A stretch of 64,000 bases of DNA, from assembly GCF_008806955.1 (NCBI RefSeq), contig NZ_CP031727.1, positions 1,998,001 through 2,062,000 of the forward strand, given 5' to 3'. The DNA is from Cellvibrio sp. KY-YJ-3 (GTDB lineage Bacteria; Pseudomonadota; Gammaproteobacteria; Pseudomonadales; Cellvibrionaceae). The notes below the pieces were generated by a model. The model worked only from the letters and a program-made list of their open reading frames with translations, was not told the DNA's origin and ran no database searches. The translations under genes were made by a program, and so were the position numbers. This document shows positions 35,213-43,505 of the stretch, piece by piece (within the stretch, counting starts at the first letter, position 1; every line of letters starts with the position of its first letter).

Positions 35213-38200
35213 ATACTCTGCTCGTGTAGCGCAACGCTTTCCTTTTTTATCGCTGGTCAATCCCACCCTCTTATCAGCAGTGCTAGCCATAGCCCTGCTG
35301 ATTTTTTCTACCCTCTTTGCCCTGCGTCATGTACACACTACCCAGGAGCGCATAGTGCGCGAGCACTTGCAGGGTTCGCTTAACTCCTTCTCGGAATTGA
35401 TTAACGTTTGGCAGCAGCAGAATTTGGCGGCGATTCATATGCTCGCCAATTCGGTACAGGGGCGCACACTGATCAAACAGGTGCTGATGGAGCAGGGGAA
35501 CAACCCCGCCACCCACGACGCCCTGCGTGATTGGCTTTACCCGGTGCTGATGGTGATGGGTTTTGATGGCTATTCGGTGATCAATCGCGAGCGGGTATTG
35601 GTCGCAGCGAGTAGTGCCAGTTATCGCCGGCAGCCGGTGCGCCTGGCCGAAACCCACGAGGTATTGGATAAAGCCCTGGCCAATCGCCCGGCCATTTCCC
35701 GCCCGGTCGCTGCCATGCTCCCTATCGATGGCCCGCGCGGCCCGCAACCCGCCGGTACACTTATGCAAAACATGTGTATCGCACTGGATGAAAACCTCAC
35801 TACCCCCGGTTATTTCTGTTTGCGCTTTAACACCCAATCCAGTTTCTTTCCCATTTTTTTCAATGGCCGCAGTGGCGCCTCGGGCGAAATTTACGCGATT
35901 GATCGCAAGGGCATATTTGTCACCCCGCCGCGGTTTTCGGCCACCAAAGCGGGCGAACAGGTCATGGCCGATCACTTCTCGCTGCAGGGCAGCCAAAGCC
36001 CAATGACACGGATGGTGGATTTTTTAATTAATCGCCAGGGTGCCTATGTCAGCCTGGGTTATCAGGATTATCGCGGTGTGGCGGTAGCGGGGGCGGGGCG
36101 TTGGCTGGAGGAGATGGAGCTGGGCATTATTGTCGAGCAGGACATGCACGAAGCTATGTCGCCCTATTTGGCCTCGCGCAATATTATTGTCGCGCTCAGC
36201 ATTGGCGCCAACCTGCTGATAGTGTTGCTCACCGGCGCGGCGATAATTAACCGGCGCCGGCTATCGATTCGTGAGGGGCGCTTTCGCTCGCTGCTGGACA
36301 ACCTGCCACCACCCATTCACATGACCTCGCTCAATCACCACATCATTGTGGTCAACCCTTCCTTTTGTGAGTTGGTTGGGCTGGGCAAAACCGAACTGCT
36401 CGGGCGCAATATCGACCAACTGCCCATTCCCTCCTGGCTGCGGCCACTGGTGGATGCAGAGCGGGAATTGGACAGCGATTCCTACCACAAGGATTTTATC
36501 AGCGAGGTGCTGGATGCCGAGGGCAAGCCGCGCTACTACCGCATAGTGCGTTTTCCGGTTGTCTACCATCGCGGTCAATCGCCCCAGGCCATCGCGACCA
36601 TCTGGGTGGATTCTACCGAGCGGGTGGTGGCCAACCAGCAGCTGGCGCTGGTCAACCAAAATCTGGAACAACTGGTGAGCGAGCGCACCCGCGAGTTGAT
36701 GATCGCCAAGGACGAAGCGCTGGCCGCGTCGCACTCCAAGGCCGAGTTCCTCGCCAATATGAGCCATGAAATCCGCACGCCGCTCAACGCCATTATCGGC
36801 CTCGCCCATGTGGCCTTGGCCAGCGGGCCGGAACTGCGGCTGCGGATTTATCTGGAAAAAATGCGCGGCTCGGGTGAACACTTGCTGCAAATTATTAACG
36901 ATATTTTGAATTTCTCGCGTATGGAGGCGGGCAAACTCAGCCTGGACAACAACCCCTTTGCGGTTGAGCAATTGGTGGATAAAACCCTGGATCTGGTCTT
37001 TGAAAAAGCCGCCGCCAAAGGCCTTACCCTACGCGCGGACATAGACCCGACCATCCCTAAAGCCCTGCTGGGTGATGAGCTGCGCCTGGGGCAGATACTG
37101 ATTAACTTTTGCGCCAACGCGGTGAAATTTACCGATCAGGGCGGGGTGATCCTGCGTGTCACCAAGGTGCGCGATTGGCCTGAGCAGGTGGAATTATTAT
37201 TTGATGTGGAGGACACCGGCATAGGTATCGCGGTCGAGCAGTTGCCCAGGTTATTCCAACCGTTTGAGCAGGTGGACAGCTCCAGTGCGCGCCGTTTTGA
37301 AGGCACGGGGTTGGGGCTATCCATTTGCAAAAATCTCGCGGAACTTATGGGCGCGCATATCGATGTAAAAAGTATTCCGGGGCAGGGCAGCTGTTTCCGC
37401 TTGCGGGTCACGCTCGATAAACCCGCTCACAACGCCGGAACTGAACCGCTCGCGGGGCGATCAACAGAACAAACGGCAGAGCAATCGCTACCGGCGCTTT
37501 GCCCGGTGCTGGTAGTGGAGGACAACCTGCTCAATCAGGAAATCATTGAGTCGCTACTCACCGGCATGGGGGTGCAAGTAACCTGTGTCGGCTCGGGGCC
37601 AGAGGCAATTGCCGCGGTGGAGCAGCAGCATTTTGCGCTGATTTTGATGGATATCCAGCTGCCGGGCATGGACGGCGTAGAAGCTGCCGCGCGCATCCGG
37701 GCGCTGGCTGCGGGCACGTTTATCCCGATTGTGGCCGTTACCGCCAATGCGCTGCCGGGCGACCGCGAAGCCTATCTGGCGGCGGGCATGGATGACTATT
37801 TATCCAAGCCGATTGAACCTGCGCAGCTGCAAGCGGTGCTGCGCCGCTGGGGTCAGGCGCAGCATCAAGTTGTGCCCTTGGTTGCCGCCGCCGATCCCTT
37901 CGACATATTACAGCGCGGCGGTATAGACACCCAGCGCGCCCTGCACAACCTGATGCACAACCACGCCCTCTACCGTCGCCTGCTGGAGCGGTTTGCCGCC
38001 GAGCGCGCCAGTTTGGCTAGCGGCTTAGTGGCGTTAATCGCCCAGGACCCAGCGGACGCCCTTAACCAGGTGCATTCGCTCAAATCCCTCGCGGGCAGTT
38101 TGGGGATGAATACATTGGAGCAATTGGCGCAACAGCTTGAACAACTGCTGCGCGATAACGCTAGTGATCAAACTTCACTTCAAAATCAGTCCCGGCTTCA

Positions 38201-38279
38201 ATCCGCTACCCAGGCAGTCAGTCAGGAATTGCAGGCGATGGTGGAGTTGGTGGAATTGGGGCTACCGGCGGCAACCTGA
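35184..38279 (+). CDS. Hybrid sensor histidine kinase (sensor-PAS-HK-REC-HPt)
   Basis: 1031 residues from ATG 35184, which lies inside the end of the EAL gene; an in-frame TTG at 35154 is an alternative. Order: membrane helix ~25-48, periplasmic sensor region ~50-325 (Cache-like by position), second membrane helix ~335-357, PAS domain ~370-490, short coiled coil, HisKA with His528 in NMSHEIRTP, HATPase with DTGIGI and GTGLGLSI, receiver with Asp823 in LMDIQLPGMDG, and C-terminal HPt with His964 in NQVHSLKSLAG. All phosphorelay residues are present. The EAL regulator encoded just upstream is its obvious output. Confidence 0.93.
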   Translation: MPNLYRWITEYSARVAQRFPFLSLVNPTLLSAVLAIALLIFSTLFALRHVHTTQERIVREHLQGSLNSFSELINVWQQQNLAAIHMLANSVQGRTLIKQVLMEQGNNPATHDALRDWLYPVLMVMGFDGYSVINRERVLVAASSASYRRQPVRLAETHEVLDKALANRPAISRPVAAMLPIDGPRGPQPAGTLMQNMCIALDENLTTPGYFCLRFNTQSSFFPIFFNGRSGASGEIYAIDRKGIFVTPPRFSATKAGEQVMADHFSLQGSQSPMTRMVDFLINRQGAYVSLGYQDYRGVAVAGAGRWLEEMELGIIVEQDMHEAMSPYLASRNIIVALSIGANLLIVLLTGAAIINRRRLSIREGRFRSLLDNLPPPIHMTSLNHHIIVVNPSFCELVGLGKTELLGRNIDQLPIPSWLRPLVDAERELDSDSYHKDFISEVLDAEGKPRYYRIVRFPVVYHRGQSPQAIATIWVDSTERVVANQQLALVNQNLEQLVSERTRELMIAKDEALAASHSKAEFLANMSHEIRTPLNAIIGLAHVALASGPELRLRIYLEKMRGSGEHLLQIINDILNFSRMEAGKLSLDNNPFAVEQLVDKTLDLVFEKAAAKGLTLRADIDPTIPKALLGDELRLGQILINFCANAVKFTDQGGVILRVTKVRDWPEQVELLFDVEDTGIGIAVEQLPRLFQPFEQVDSSSARRFEGTGLGLSICKNLAELMGAHIDVKSIPGQGSCFRLRVTLDKPAHNAGTEPLAGRSTEQTAEQSLPALCPVLVVEDNLLNQEIIESLLTGMGVQVTCVGSGPEAIAAVEQQHFALILMDIQLPGMDGVEAAARIRALAAGTFIPIVAVTANALPGDREAYLAAGMDDYLSKPIEPAQLQAVLRRWGQAQHQVVPLVAAADPFDILQRGGIDTQRALHNLMHNHALYRRLLERFAAERASLASGLVALIAQDPADALNQVHSLKSLAGSLGMNTLEQLAQQLEQLLRDNASDQTSLQNQSRLQSATQAVSQELQAMVELVELGLPAAT

Positions 38280-38347
38280 GTGGCTCCCACTTCTGCACGC
38301 GGGCTGTTATGGTGGCGCCTCACATTATTGAGGGCGAGGGTTGATTG

Positions 38348-39514
38348 ATGTTGTCGTTACTGCGCGTTAGAGGCAGCGACCAAAGTGGCAAGGTCGCGAT
38401 GGTCGAATTGTTTTTTGATTTGGTTTTTGTATTTGCGATCACCCAGCTCTCCCATTCCCTGCTGGCCAATTTAACGCTCGATGGTGTGTTAAAACATTTG
38501 TTGTTATTGCTCGCCGTATGGTGGGTATGGATTTACACCTCCTGGGTTACTAATTGGCTCGATCCGGATCGCCTGCCGGTGCGCTTGTGTTTATTTGCGC
38601 TGATGTTGGCTGGCCTGCTGATGTCAGTGTCTATTCCGGCTGCATTTACCGAGCGCGGTTTGTTATTCGCCTGTGCTTACGTATTTATGCAAGTCGGGCG
38701 CACTGCGTTTTTTCTTTACGCCATTCGCCACAGCAAACCGAATTTTGTGCGCAGTTTTCAGCGCATTTTTATCTGGTTGTGTTTCTCTGCCATTTTTTGG
38801 ATTGCCGGTGGGCTACACGAAGGCCAGCAGCGTTTGCTTTTGTGGTGCATCGCCTTTTTTATCGAATTTATTTCGCCCGCCGCGCTTTTTTGGGTGCCGG
38901 GTTTAGGGCGTTCCAGCACCAGCGATTGGGATGTGGAAGGCAATCACATGGCAGAGCGCTGCGCGCTGTTTGTGATTATTGCGCTGGGTGAATCGCTCCT
39001 GGTGACGGGCGCCACCTTTGCGGAGCAACAATGGAGCGCAGAGGTAATCAGCGCCTTTTTAATCGCGGTGATTGGTTCACTCGCCCTGTGGTGGATTTAT
39101 TTTGATTCCGGTTTGCAGCGCGCCCATCATCGCATCCTGCATTCCGCAGACCCCGGCAGCCAGGCGCGCCTTGCTTACACCTACATGCATGCCCCGATTA
39201 TTGCCGGGATTATTGTCTGCGCTGTTGCCGATGAACTGGTGCTTGCGCATCCCGATCATGCAACCCCTGCGGGTATTGCGGCCATTATTGGTGGCCCTGC
39301 GCTTTATTTAGCGGGCTGCATGTTGTTTAAGTGGGTGACCAATGACCGTCGCACGCCGCCTTTGTCACACATGGTTGGTTTGCTGTTGTTGTGCAGTGCC
39401 ATTCCACTTGCCACCCATCACCATTTCTCTGCATTGGCATTAAGTGCGGTGACTACTGGCATTCTGATTGTGGTTGCTGTGTGGGAAACACTGGTGGTTA
39501 AACGCGATGCGTAA
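38348..39514 (+). CDS. ltrA: LtrA-family (low temperature requirement A) membrane protein
   Basis: 388 residues with GAGGG before ATG 38348. About ten or eleven membrane helices. The family start is clear: VELFFDLVFVFAITQLSHSL, followed by WWVWIYTSWVTNWLDPDR, and HMAERCALFVIIALGESLLV in the middle. LtrA proteins are widespread multi-pass inner-membrane proteins whose activity is not settled; the founding member was linked to cold growth in Listeria. Monocistronic by position. Confidence 0.88.
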   Translation: MLSLLRVRGSDQSGKVAMVELFFDLVFVFAITQLSHSLLANLTLDGVLKHLLLLLAVWWVWIYTSWVTNWLDPDRLPVRLCLFALMLAGLLMSVSIPAAFTERGLLFACAYVFMQVGRTAFFLYAIRHSKPNFVRSFQRIFIWLCFSAIFWIAGGLHEGQQRLLLWCIAFFIEFISPAALFWVPGLGRSSTSDWDVEGNHMAERCALFVIIALGESLLVTGATFAEQQWSAEVISAFLIAVIGSLALWWIYFDSGLQRAHHRILHSADPGSQARLAYTYMHAPIIAGIIVCAVADELVLAHPDHATPAGIAAIIGGPALYLAGCMLFKWVTNDRRTPPLSHMVGLLLLCSAIPLATHHHFSALALSAVTTGILIVVAVWETLVVKRDA

Positions 39515-39554
39515 AAAACTGTTAATAAGAAACGATAGATAAAAAACGATAGAT

Positions 39555-39608
39555 AAAAAAAACGGGCAGTTTCTTAAGCCGGTTTTATCGGCTAAAGAGA
39601 CTGCCCGT
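39555..39608 (-). terminator. Terminator of the YCII-VOC fusion gene
   Basis: On the minus strand, a long hairpin pairs ACGGGCAGT (39600-39608) with ACTGCCCGT (39562-39570), with an inner AGCCG/CGGCT stem, and then runs into eight T residues. Just beyond it, ACGATAGATAAAA is repeated twice in tandem. The T-run is only on the minus side, so it serves the downstream end of the gene at 39636-40496. Confidence 0.82.
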
Positions 39609-39635
39609 GTTATCACCCATTTACTCTGCGCAGAA

Positions 39636-40496
39636 TTAGCTCTGCGCTGGCTCTTCACCCGGCAACATCACCATCCAACCCACGCCAAATTGATCGGTCA
39701 CTTGGCCGTACAGCGGCGACCAAAAGGTTTGCATCAGCGGCATATCCACTGTGCCGCCATTGCTGGCCAGCGCTGCAAAAATACGGCGCGCTTCGTCTTC
39801 GCTCGGTACCGTTAAGGTGAGGCGAAAGCCGCTGAACTTTTCCACATCATTACAACCATCGGACGCCATGACTACGGCATTGCCAAGGCTGAATTCCGCG
39901 TGCATCACTTTATTTTCAAAGCCTGCTTGCAACATGCCTTCGGGCATGGGGTCGGGGCTTTCGTTAAAGCGAATCAGGAATTTAATCGCGGCATTTAAAT
40001 GTTGTTGATAAAACGCCAGCGCTTCATCGCAGCGGCCGGAGAAAAATAAATAGTTATTCACTTCCACTTTTTGCATCGCCAGTGCCTGGCGCAGTGCCGC
40101 GTCTTGCGCGCGGGATTTGCCCTCGGGGTCAGCGTCGGCAAAATCTTCTATGTCATAAAAGGTGCGAATTTCAATATCGGATGCTTCCTCTTCCATGGGA
40201 TTGGGGCACTTTTTCACCCATTCGATGGCCTCTTCCATGGAGCTCACATTCCAAATCCAATAGCCCGCAATTAATTCGTTGGTTTCGGTAAAGGGGCCGG
40301 TGGTGACCACACGCTGGCTGCCATCAAAACGTACGCGCACGCCTTGGCTGGTGGGTTTAAGCCCATCGCCGGACTCCATAATGCCAGCCTTCACCAGCTC
40401 TTCGTTAAAATTCATCATCGCCGTCATCAGCGCTTCGCTCGGCATTTTTCCCGCTTCAGAACCTGCAGAGGCTTTTACCATTACCATGACTTTCAT
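39636..40496 (-). CDS. Fusion of YCII-like domain and PhnB-like VOC domain
   Basis: 286 residues. Residues 1-115 form a YCII-related domain (MKVMVMVKASAGSEAGKMPS, VVTTGPFTETNELIAGYWIW, EEAIEWVKKCPNP), the type often encoded beside ECF sigma factors. Residues ~148-286 form a PhnB/3-demethylubiquinone-methyltransferase-like VOC domain (NNYLFFSGRCDEALAFYQQH, MHAEFSLGNAVVMASDG, FWSPLYGQVTDQFGVGWMV). The two domains usually occur as separate proteins, so the fusion is unusual. Enzymatic activity unknown. AGGAGAAC lies upstream of the ATG. Confidence 0.8.
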   Translation of the reverse strand: MKVMVMVKASAGSEAGKMPSEALMTAMMNFNEELVKAGIMESGDGLKPTSQGVRVRFDGSQRVVTTGPFTETNELIAGYWIWNVSSMEEAIEWVKKCPNPMEEEASDIEIRTFYDIEDFADADPEGKSRAQDAALRQALAMQKVEVNNYLFFSGRCDEALAFYQQHLNAAIKFLIRFNESPDPMPEGMLQAGFENKVMHAEFSLGNAVVMASDGCNDVEKFSGFRLTLTVPSEDEARRIFAALASNGGTVDMPLMQTFWSPLYGQVTDQFGVGWMVMLPGEEPAQS

Positions 40497-40676
40497 TGTT
40501 GTTCTCCTTTAGTGAACAGTTATTTGGGAAGTTTTAGGGTGTTACTGATAAATAGTCGAACAGGGTTACGGGAATTCGACAGGCCGATAAATATTTTTTG
40601 CGAATGGGTTATTATTTTGCGCAATCCCTGCAGCAGGGGCGAACCTGCTCAAACCACACTATCCCAAGGAGTCATC

Positions 40677-41513
40677 ATGTTAATTGAAGCCGCGCAACTG
40701 CAGGAAATCCTCAAACAGGATAATAGTCTATTGCTCTGCTGCCTATTGCGGCCGGTGGGTGTGGCAGCGGAATCCCTGAATGAGTCAGATTTTATTCCCG
40801 CGTCGCGGCTGTTTGATATTGATGATTTTTCAAAACCCGACGCGCCATTTCCCCACACCTTGTTATCCGCCCGCGATTTTGAATCCAAAGCGCGAGCACT
40901 GGGCATCAATAATGATTCCACCATAGTGGTGTGCGACAACATCGGCATTTATTCGGCGCCGCGGGTGTGGTTCAACCTGACGATGATGGGCTGCAATAAT
41001 GTGTTGCTGCTAAACGGCGGTATTCCCGCATGGAAGGCGAGTGGTTATCCCATTGCTCATGAAACCCTTACTGCAAACCCTGAAGGGGATTTTAGTGCGC
41101 ACGAGCAAAGCAACCGCGTGGCAACAAAAGAAGATGTATTAGCGGCGATTGGCAAGGCGAACATTCGTATTATCGATGTCAGAGGCGCCGCGCGGTTTAA
41201 TGGCCAAGTGCCCGAGCCGCGCGCGGGTGTACGCAGTGGCCATATTCCCGGTTCGGCCAATATTCCCTACGCCAATTTTATTCGCGACGGCCGCTTCAAA
41301 CCGCGTGCGGAATTGGAAAAATTATTTCAGGAGGCTGGCTGCAGTGGTGATCAGCAATTAATTTTTTCCTGCGGCTCGGGTGTGACAGCCTGCATTGGTT
41401 ACGTTGCGGCGCTGTTGTGCGGTTATCACAATATTCGCGTGTACGACGGTTCCTGGGCCGAGTGGGGTGCAATTGAATCGTTGCCGATTGAAGTTTCCTC
41501 CCGCGGAACTTAA
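40677..41513 (+). CDS. sseA: 3-mercaptopyruvate/thiosulfate sulfurtransferase (two rhodanese domains)
   Basis: 278 residues from ATG 40677 with AAGGAGTCATC upstream; the much longer frame from 40344 overlaps the divergent gene. An inactive N-terminal rhodanese domain (VVCDNIGIYSAPRVWF, LLLNGGIPAWKASGYP) and an active C-terminal one (IRIIDVRGAARFNG, GHIPGSANIPY) are visible, with the catalytic Cys in the loop CGSGVTA. CG[S/T]GVT loops are typical of 3-mercaptopyruvate sulfurtransferases, while thiosulfate enzymes usually have CRKGVT. It transfers sulfur from mercaptopyruvate to thiols or cyanide. Confidence 0.9.
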   Translation: MLIEAAQLQEILKQDNSLLLCCLLRPVGVAAESLNESDFIPASRLFDIDDFSKPDAPFPHTLLSARDFESKARALGINNDSTIVVCDNIGIYSAPRVWFNLTMMGCNNVLLLNGGIPAWKASGYPIAHETLTANPEGDFSAHEQSNRVATKEDVLAAIGKANIRIIDVRGAARFNGQVPEPRAGVRSGHIPGSANIPYANFIRDGRFKPRAELEKLFQEAGCSGDQQLIFSCGSGVTACIGYVAALLCGYHNIRVYDGSWAEWGAIESLPIEVSSRGT

Positions 41514-41531
41514 GGGTTTCAAGCGCAGGAT

Positions 41532-42815
41532 TTAATTCACCAAAAACTGAAAAATCTCCTGCGCGTGAACAATTAAATACAGCAGGCAACCGATGCATCC
41601 ACCCACGATGGTGCCGTTGATGCGGATGTACTGCAGATCTTTGCCGATATTCAGTTCAATCTGGTGCGACATCTCCTTACTGTCCCAACTTTTCACCGTA
41701 TCGCGTATATGTACCGTTAAAAATTGCGCAAAATCGGGCGCCATTTTTTTTGCGGCATCTTCCATATGTAAATTGAGCGACTGGCGCAGGCTTGCATCCT
41801 CGGCCAGTGTTTTGCCTAGCCATTGTCCTGTCTCGGAAATTTTAGCGTGCAGAACCGAGTTTTCATCGGCGCAGTCGCGTTTGAGCCAATCTTTCAGGTC
41901 GCGCCACAGTGCGCCCATATACGTATTGAAAGTTTCATCGTTTTTCAAATAGTGTTTTATTTCTTCCGCCTTCGCAAAAAACTCCGGGTCTGTTTTCAGT
42001 TTTTGAATAAATTCTTGTGTATATCTATTAAAATTTAAGCGGAGTGGATGCTCTTGATTGTCGTTCACCTCATTCAGTAGCCGGCTCGCTGCTTTAATTG
42101 CGATTTCCGCCCCGGCTTTGCCAACCCAGGCGGAGGGCACGATTTTTTCCGCGATGGGATGCTCTTCTTTCAGCCATTCAATAATTCCCTCGGCGATAAA
42201 TGCCTGGGTATCTTCTTCGCGCAAAATCAGCGCGAATTGGTTAATGCCTTCGTTGAGCAGCGTTTGGTGGCGATTATTTTTGGTCATTACTTCCAGTAAC
42301 ATGCCAGCTGAGGTAGATAAATCCATTTTATCCAGCATCGCATGTATCGCTTTGGTCATGAATTTTTGCACGGCGGCATCTTCAATAAAATCGATCATAC
42401 CCGCCGTTAACTTGACTAAATAGGTGCCGAGTTTTTTGGTGTTGTCTGCAGCGCATAACCAATCAGCGGCTTTTTGTGCGGGGTCGTGTTTTTGGATAAG
42501 TGCGACTATGGAGTCCGGGTCCAGAAATTTTTCACGGACAAACAGTGCGAGATTCTCCGCAATTTTATTTTTGTTCTTCGGGATAATTTCGGTATGTGCG
42601 GAAATAATGGGGATAGGCACCCGTTTAAATAATGCGACCACTGCAAACCAGTCAGCCAGTGCGCCCACCATGGCCGCTTCCGATATCGCCCGCATTAACC
42701 CAACCCACCAACGATCAACAGGTAAAAATAATGTGGTGATAAAAGTGAACGCCGCAAACCCCAAAAAATATACCGCGAGGCGTTTGGATTTTTTGAGTTC
42801 AATTTCTTTAGTCAT
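41532..42815 (-). CDS. DUF445 family membrane protein
   Basis: 427 residues. An N-terminal membrane helix (LAVYFLGFAAFTFITTLFLP) leads into the DUF445 signature GALADWFAVVALFKRVPIPI, then a long helical soluble region (~60-400) with repeated IxxWL/DW patterns, and a C-terminal membrane helix (INGTIVGGCIGCLLYLIVHA). The two ends are in the membrane and the middle is probably periplasmic or cytoplasmic coiled helices. Function unknown. Convergent with sseA, only 18 bases between stop codons. Confidence 0.9.
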   Translation of the reverse strand: MTKEIELKKSKRLAVYFLGFAAFTFITTLFLPVDRWWVGLMRAISEAAMVGALADWFAVVALFKRVPIPIISAHTEIIPKNKNKIAENLALFVREKFLDPDSIVALIQKHDPAQKAADWLCAADNTKKLGTYLVKLTAGMIDFIEDAAVQKFMTKAIHAMLDKMDLSTSAGMLLEVMTKNNRHQTLLNEGINQFALILREEDTQAFIAEGIIEWLKEEHPIAEKIVPSAWVGKAGAEIAIKAASRLLNEVNDNQEHPLRLNFNRYTQEFIQKLKTDPEFFAKAEEIKHYLKNDETFNTYMGALWRDLKDWLKRDCADENSVLHAKISETGQWLGKTLAEDASLRQSLNLHMEDAAKKMAPDFAQFLTVHIRDTVKSWDSKEMSHQIELNIGKDLQYIRINGTIVGGCIGCLLYLIVHAQEIFQFLVN

Positions 42816-42862
42816 GGATTAATTTCCTTTCGGTGCGGCGGCGCATATGGTCACTGGTTTTA

Positions 42863-43474
42863 TCAACTGAGTAACCGCACAGTAGCATCTCCCGCCGTTT
42901 CATTGATTACTTGTTGCGAAAATAACTCGGTATCAGCGGCCGCGAGGCTAATTTCCAGCGTTACTTGGGTGGCGTAATCCACCTGTAAAATGTGCCCCTG
43001 ATACTGGTTCACAATATGCCGAACTTTAGTTTCTTTCGCGAAATCCACCGTGACCTGCAGCTGTATGCTCGGTGTAACCGCAATTAATTGCGCGCGCCCA
43101 ACCGCCGTAGAAACCGCAGCAGAATAGGCGCGCACTAATCCACCCGCACCTAATTTCACTCCGCCAAAATAACGCACCACTACCGCCAGCGAATTTCCCA
43201 CTTCACGTTCAGTGAGCACATGCAGCATCGGTTTGCCCGCGGTACCGGAAGGTTCACCATCATCACTAAACGCCTGGGTTTGCGGCTGCCGCGTATTGCC
43301 AATCACATAAGCCCAGCACACGTGGTTTGCATCCGGGTATTTTTTCCGATATTGCTCCACCTGCAACATCGCTTCTTCACGGGAAGTAACGGGGTGTAGA
43401 AACGTCAGAAAATCACTGTTCTTTTCTTCAGTGGTGGATTCAACAGCCTCAGCGAGGATGGTGTAGGTGGACAT
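42863..43474 (-). CDS. yigZ: YigZ/IMPACT family protein
   Basis: 203 residues from ATG 43474 (GGAGCC upstream). The IMPACT N-terminal domain carries the family motifs KNSDFLTFLHPV, HVCWAYVIG, FSDDGEPSGTAGKPML and VVVRYFGGVKLGAGGLVRAY. A C-terminal EF-G-domain-IV-like region follows. YigZ proteins are conserved bacterial proteins thought to interact with nucleic acid or the translation apparatus. The gene follows the helicase gene by about 30 bases on the same strand, so it may be the end of that operon. Confidence 0.93.
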   Translation of the reverse strand: MSTYTILAEAVESTTEEKNSDFLTFLHPVTSREEAMLQVEQYRKKYPDANHVCWAYVIGNTRQPQTQAFSDDGEPSGTAGKPMLHVLTEREVGNSLAVVVRYFGGVKLGAGGLVRAYSAAVSTAVGRAQLIAVTPSIQLQVTVDFAKETKVRHIVNQYQGHILQVDYATQVTLEISLAAADTELFSQQVINETAGDATVRLLS

Positions 43475-43505
43475 CAAGGCTCCAAAAAATCAACAACGGG
43501 TTGTG

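Noticed and set aside
35283-35996. 237-codon minus-strand frame (and a similar one at 36261-36971) inside the hybrid kinase gene
   Set aside because: Mirror frames of a high-quality coding sequence, with no start signal or domain.
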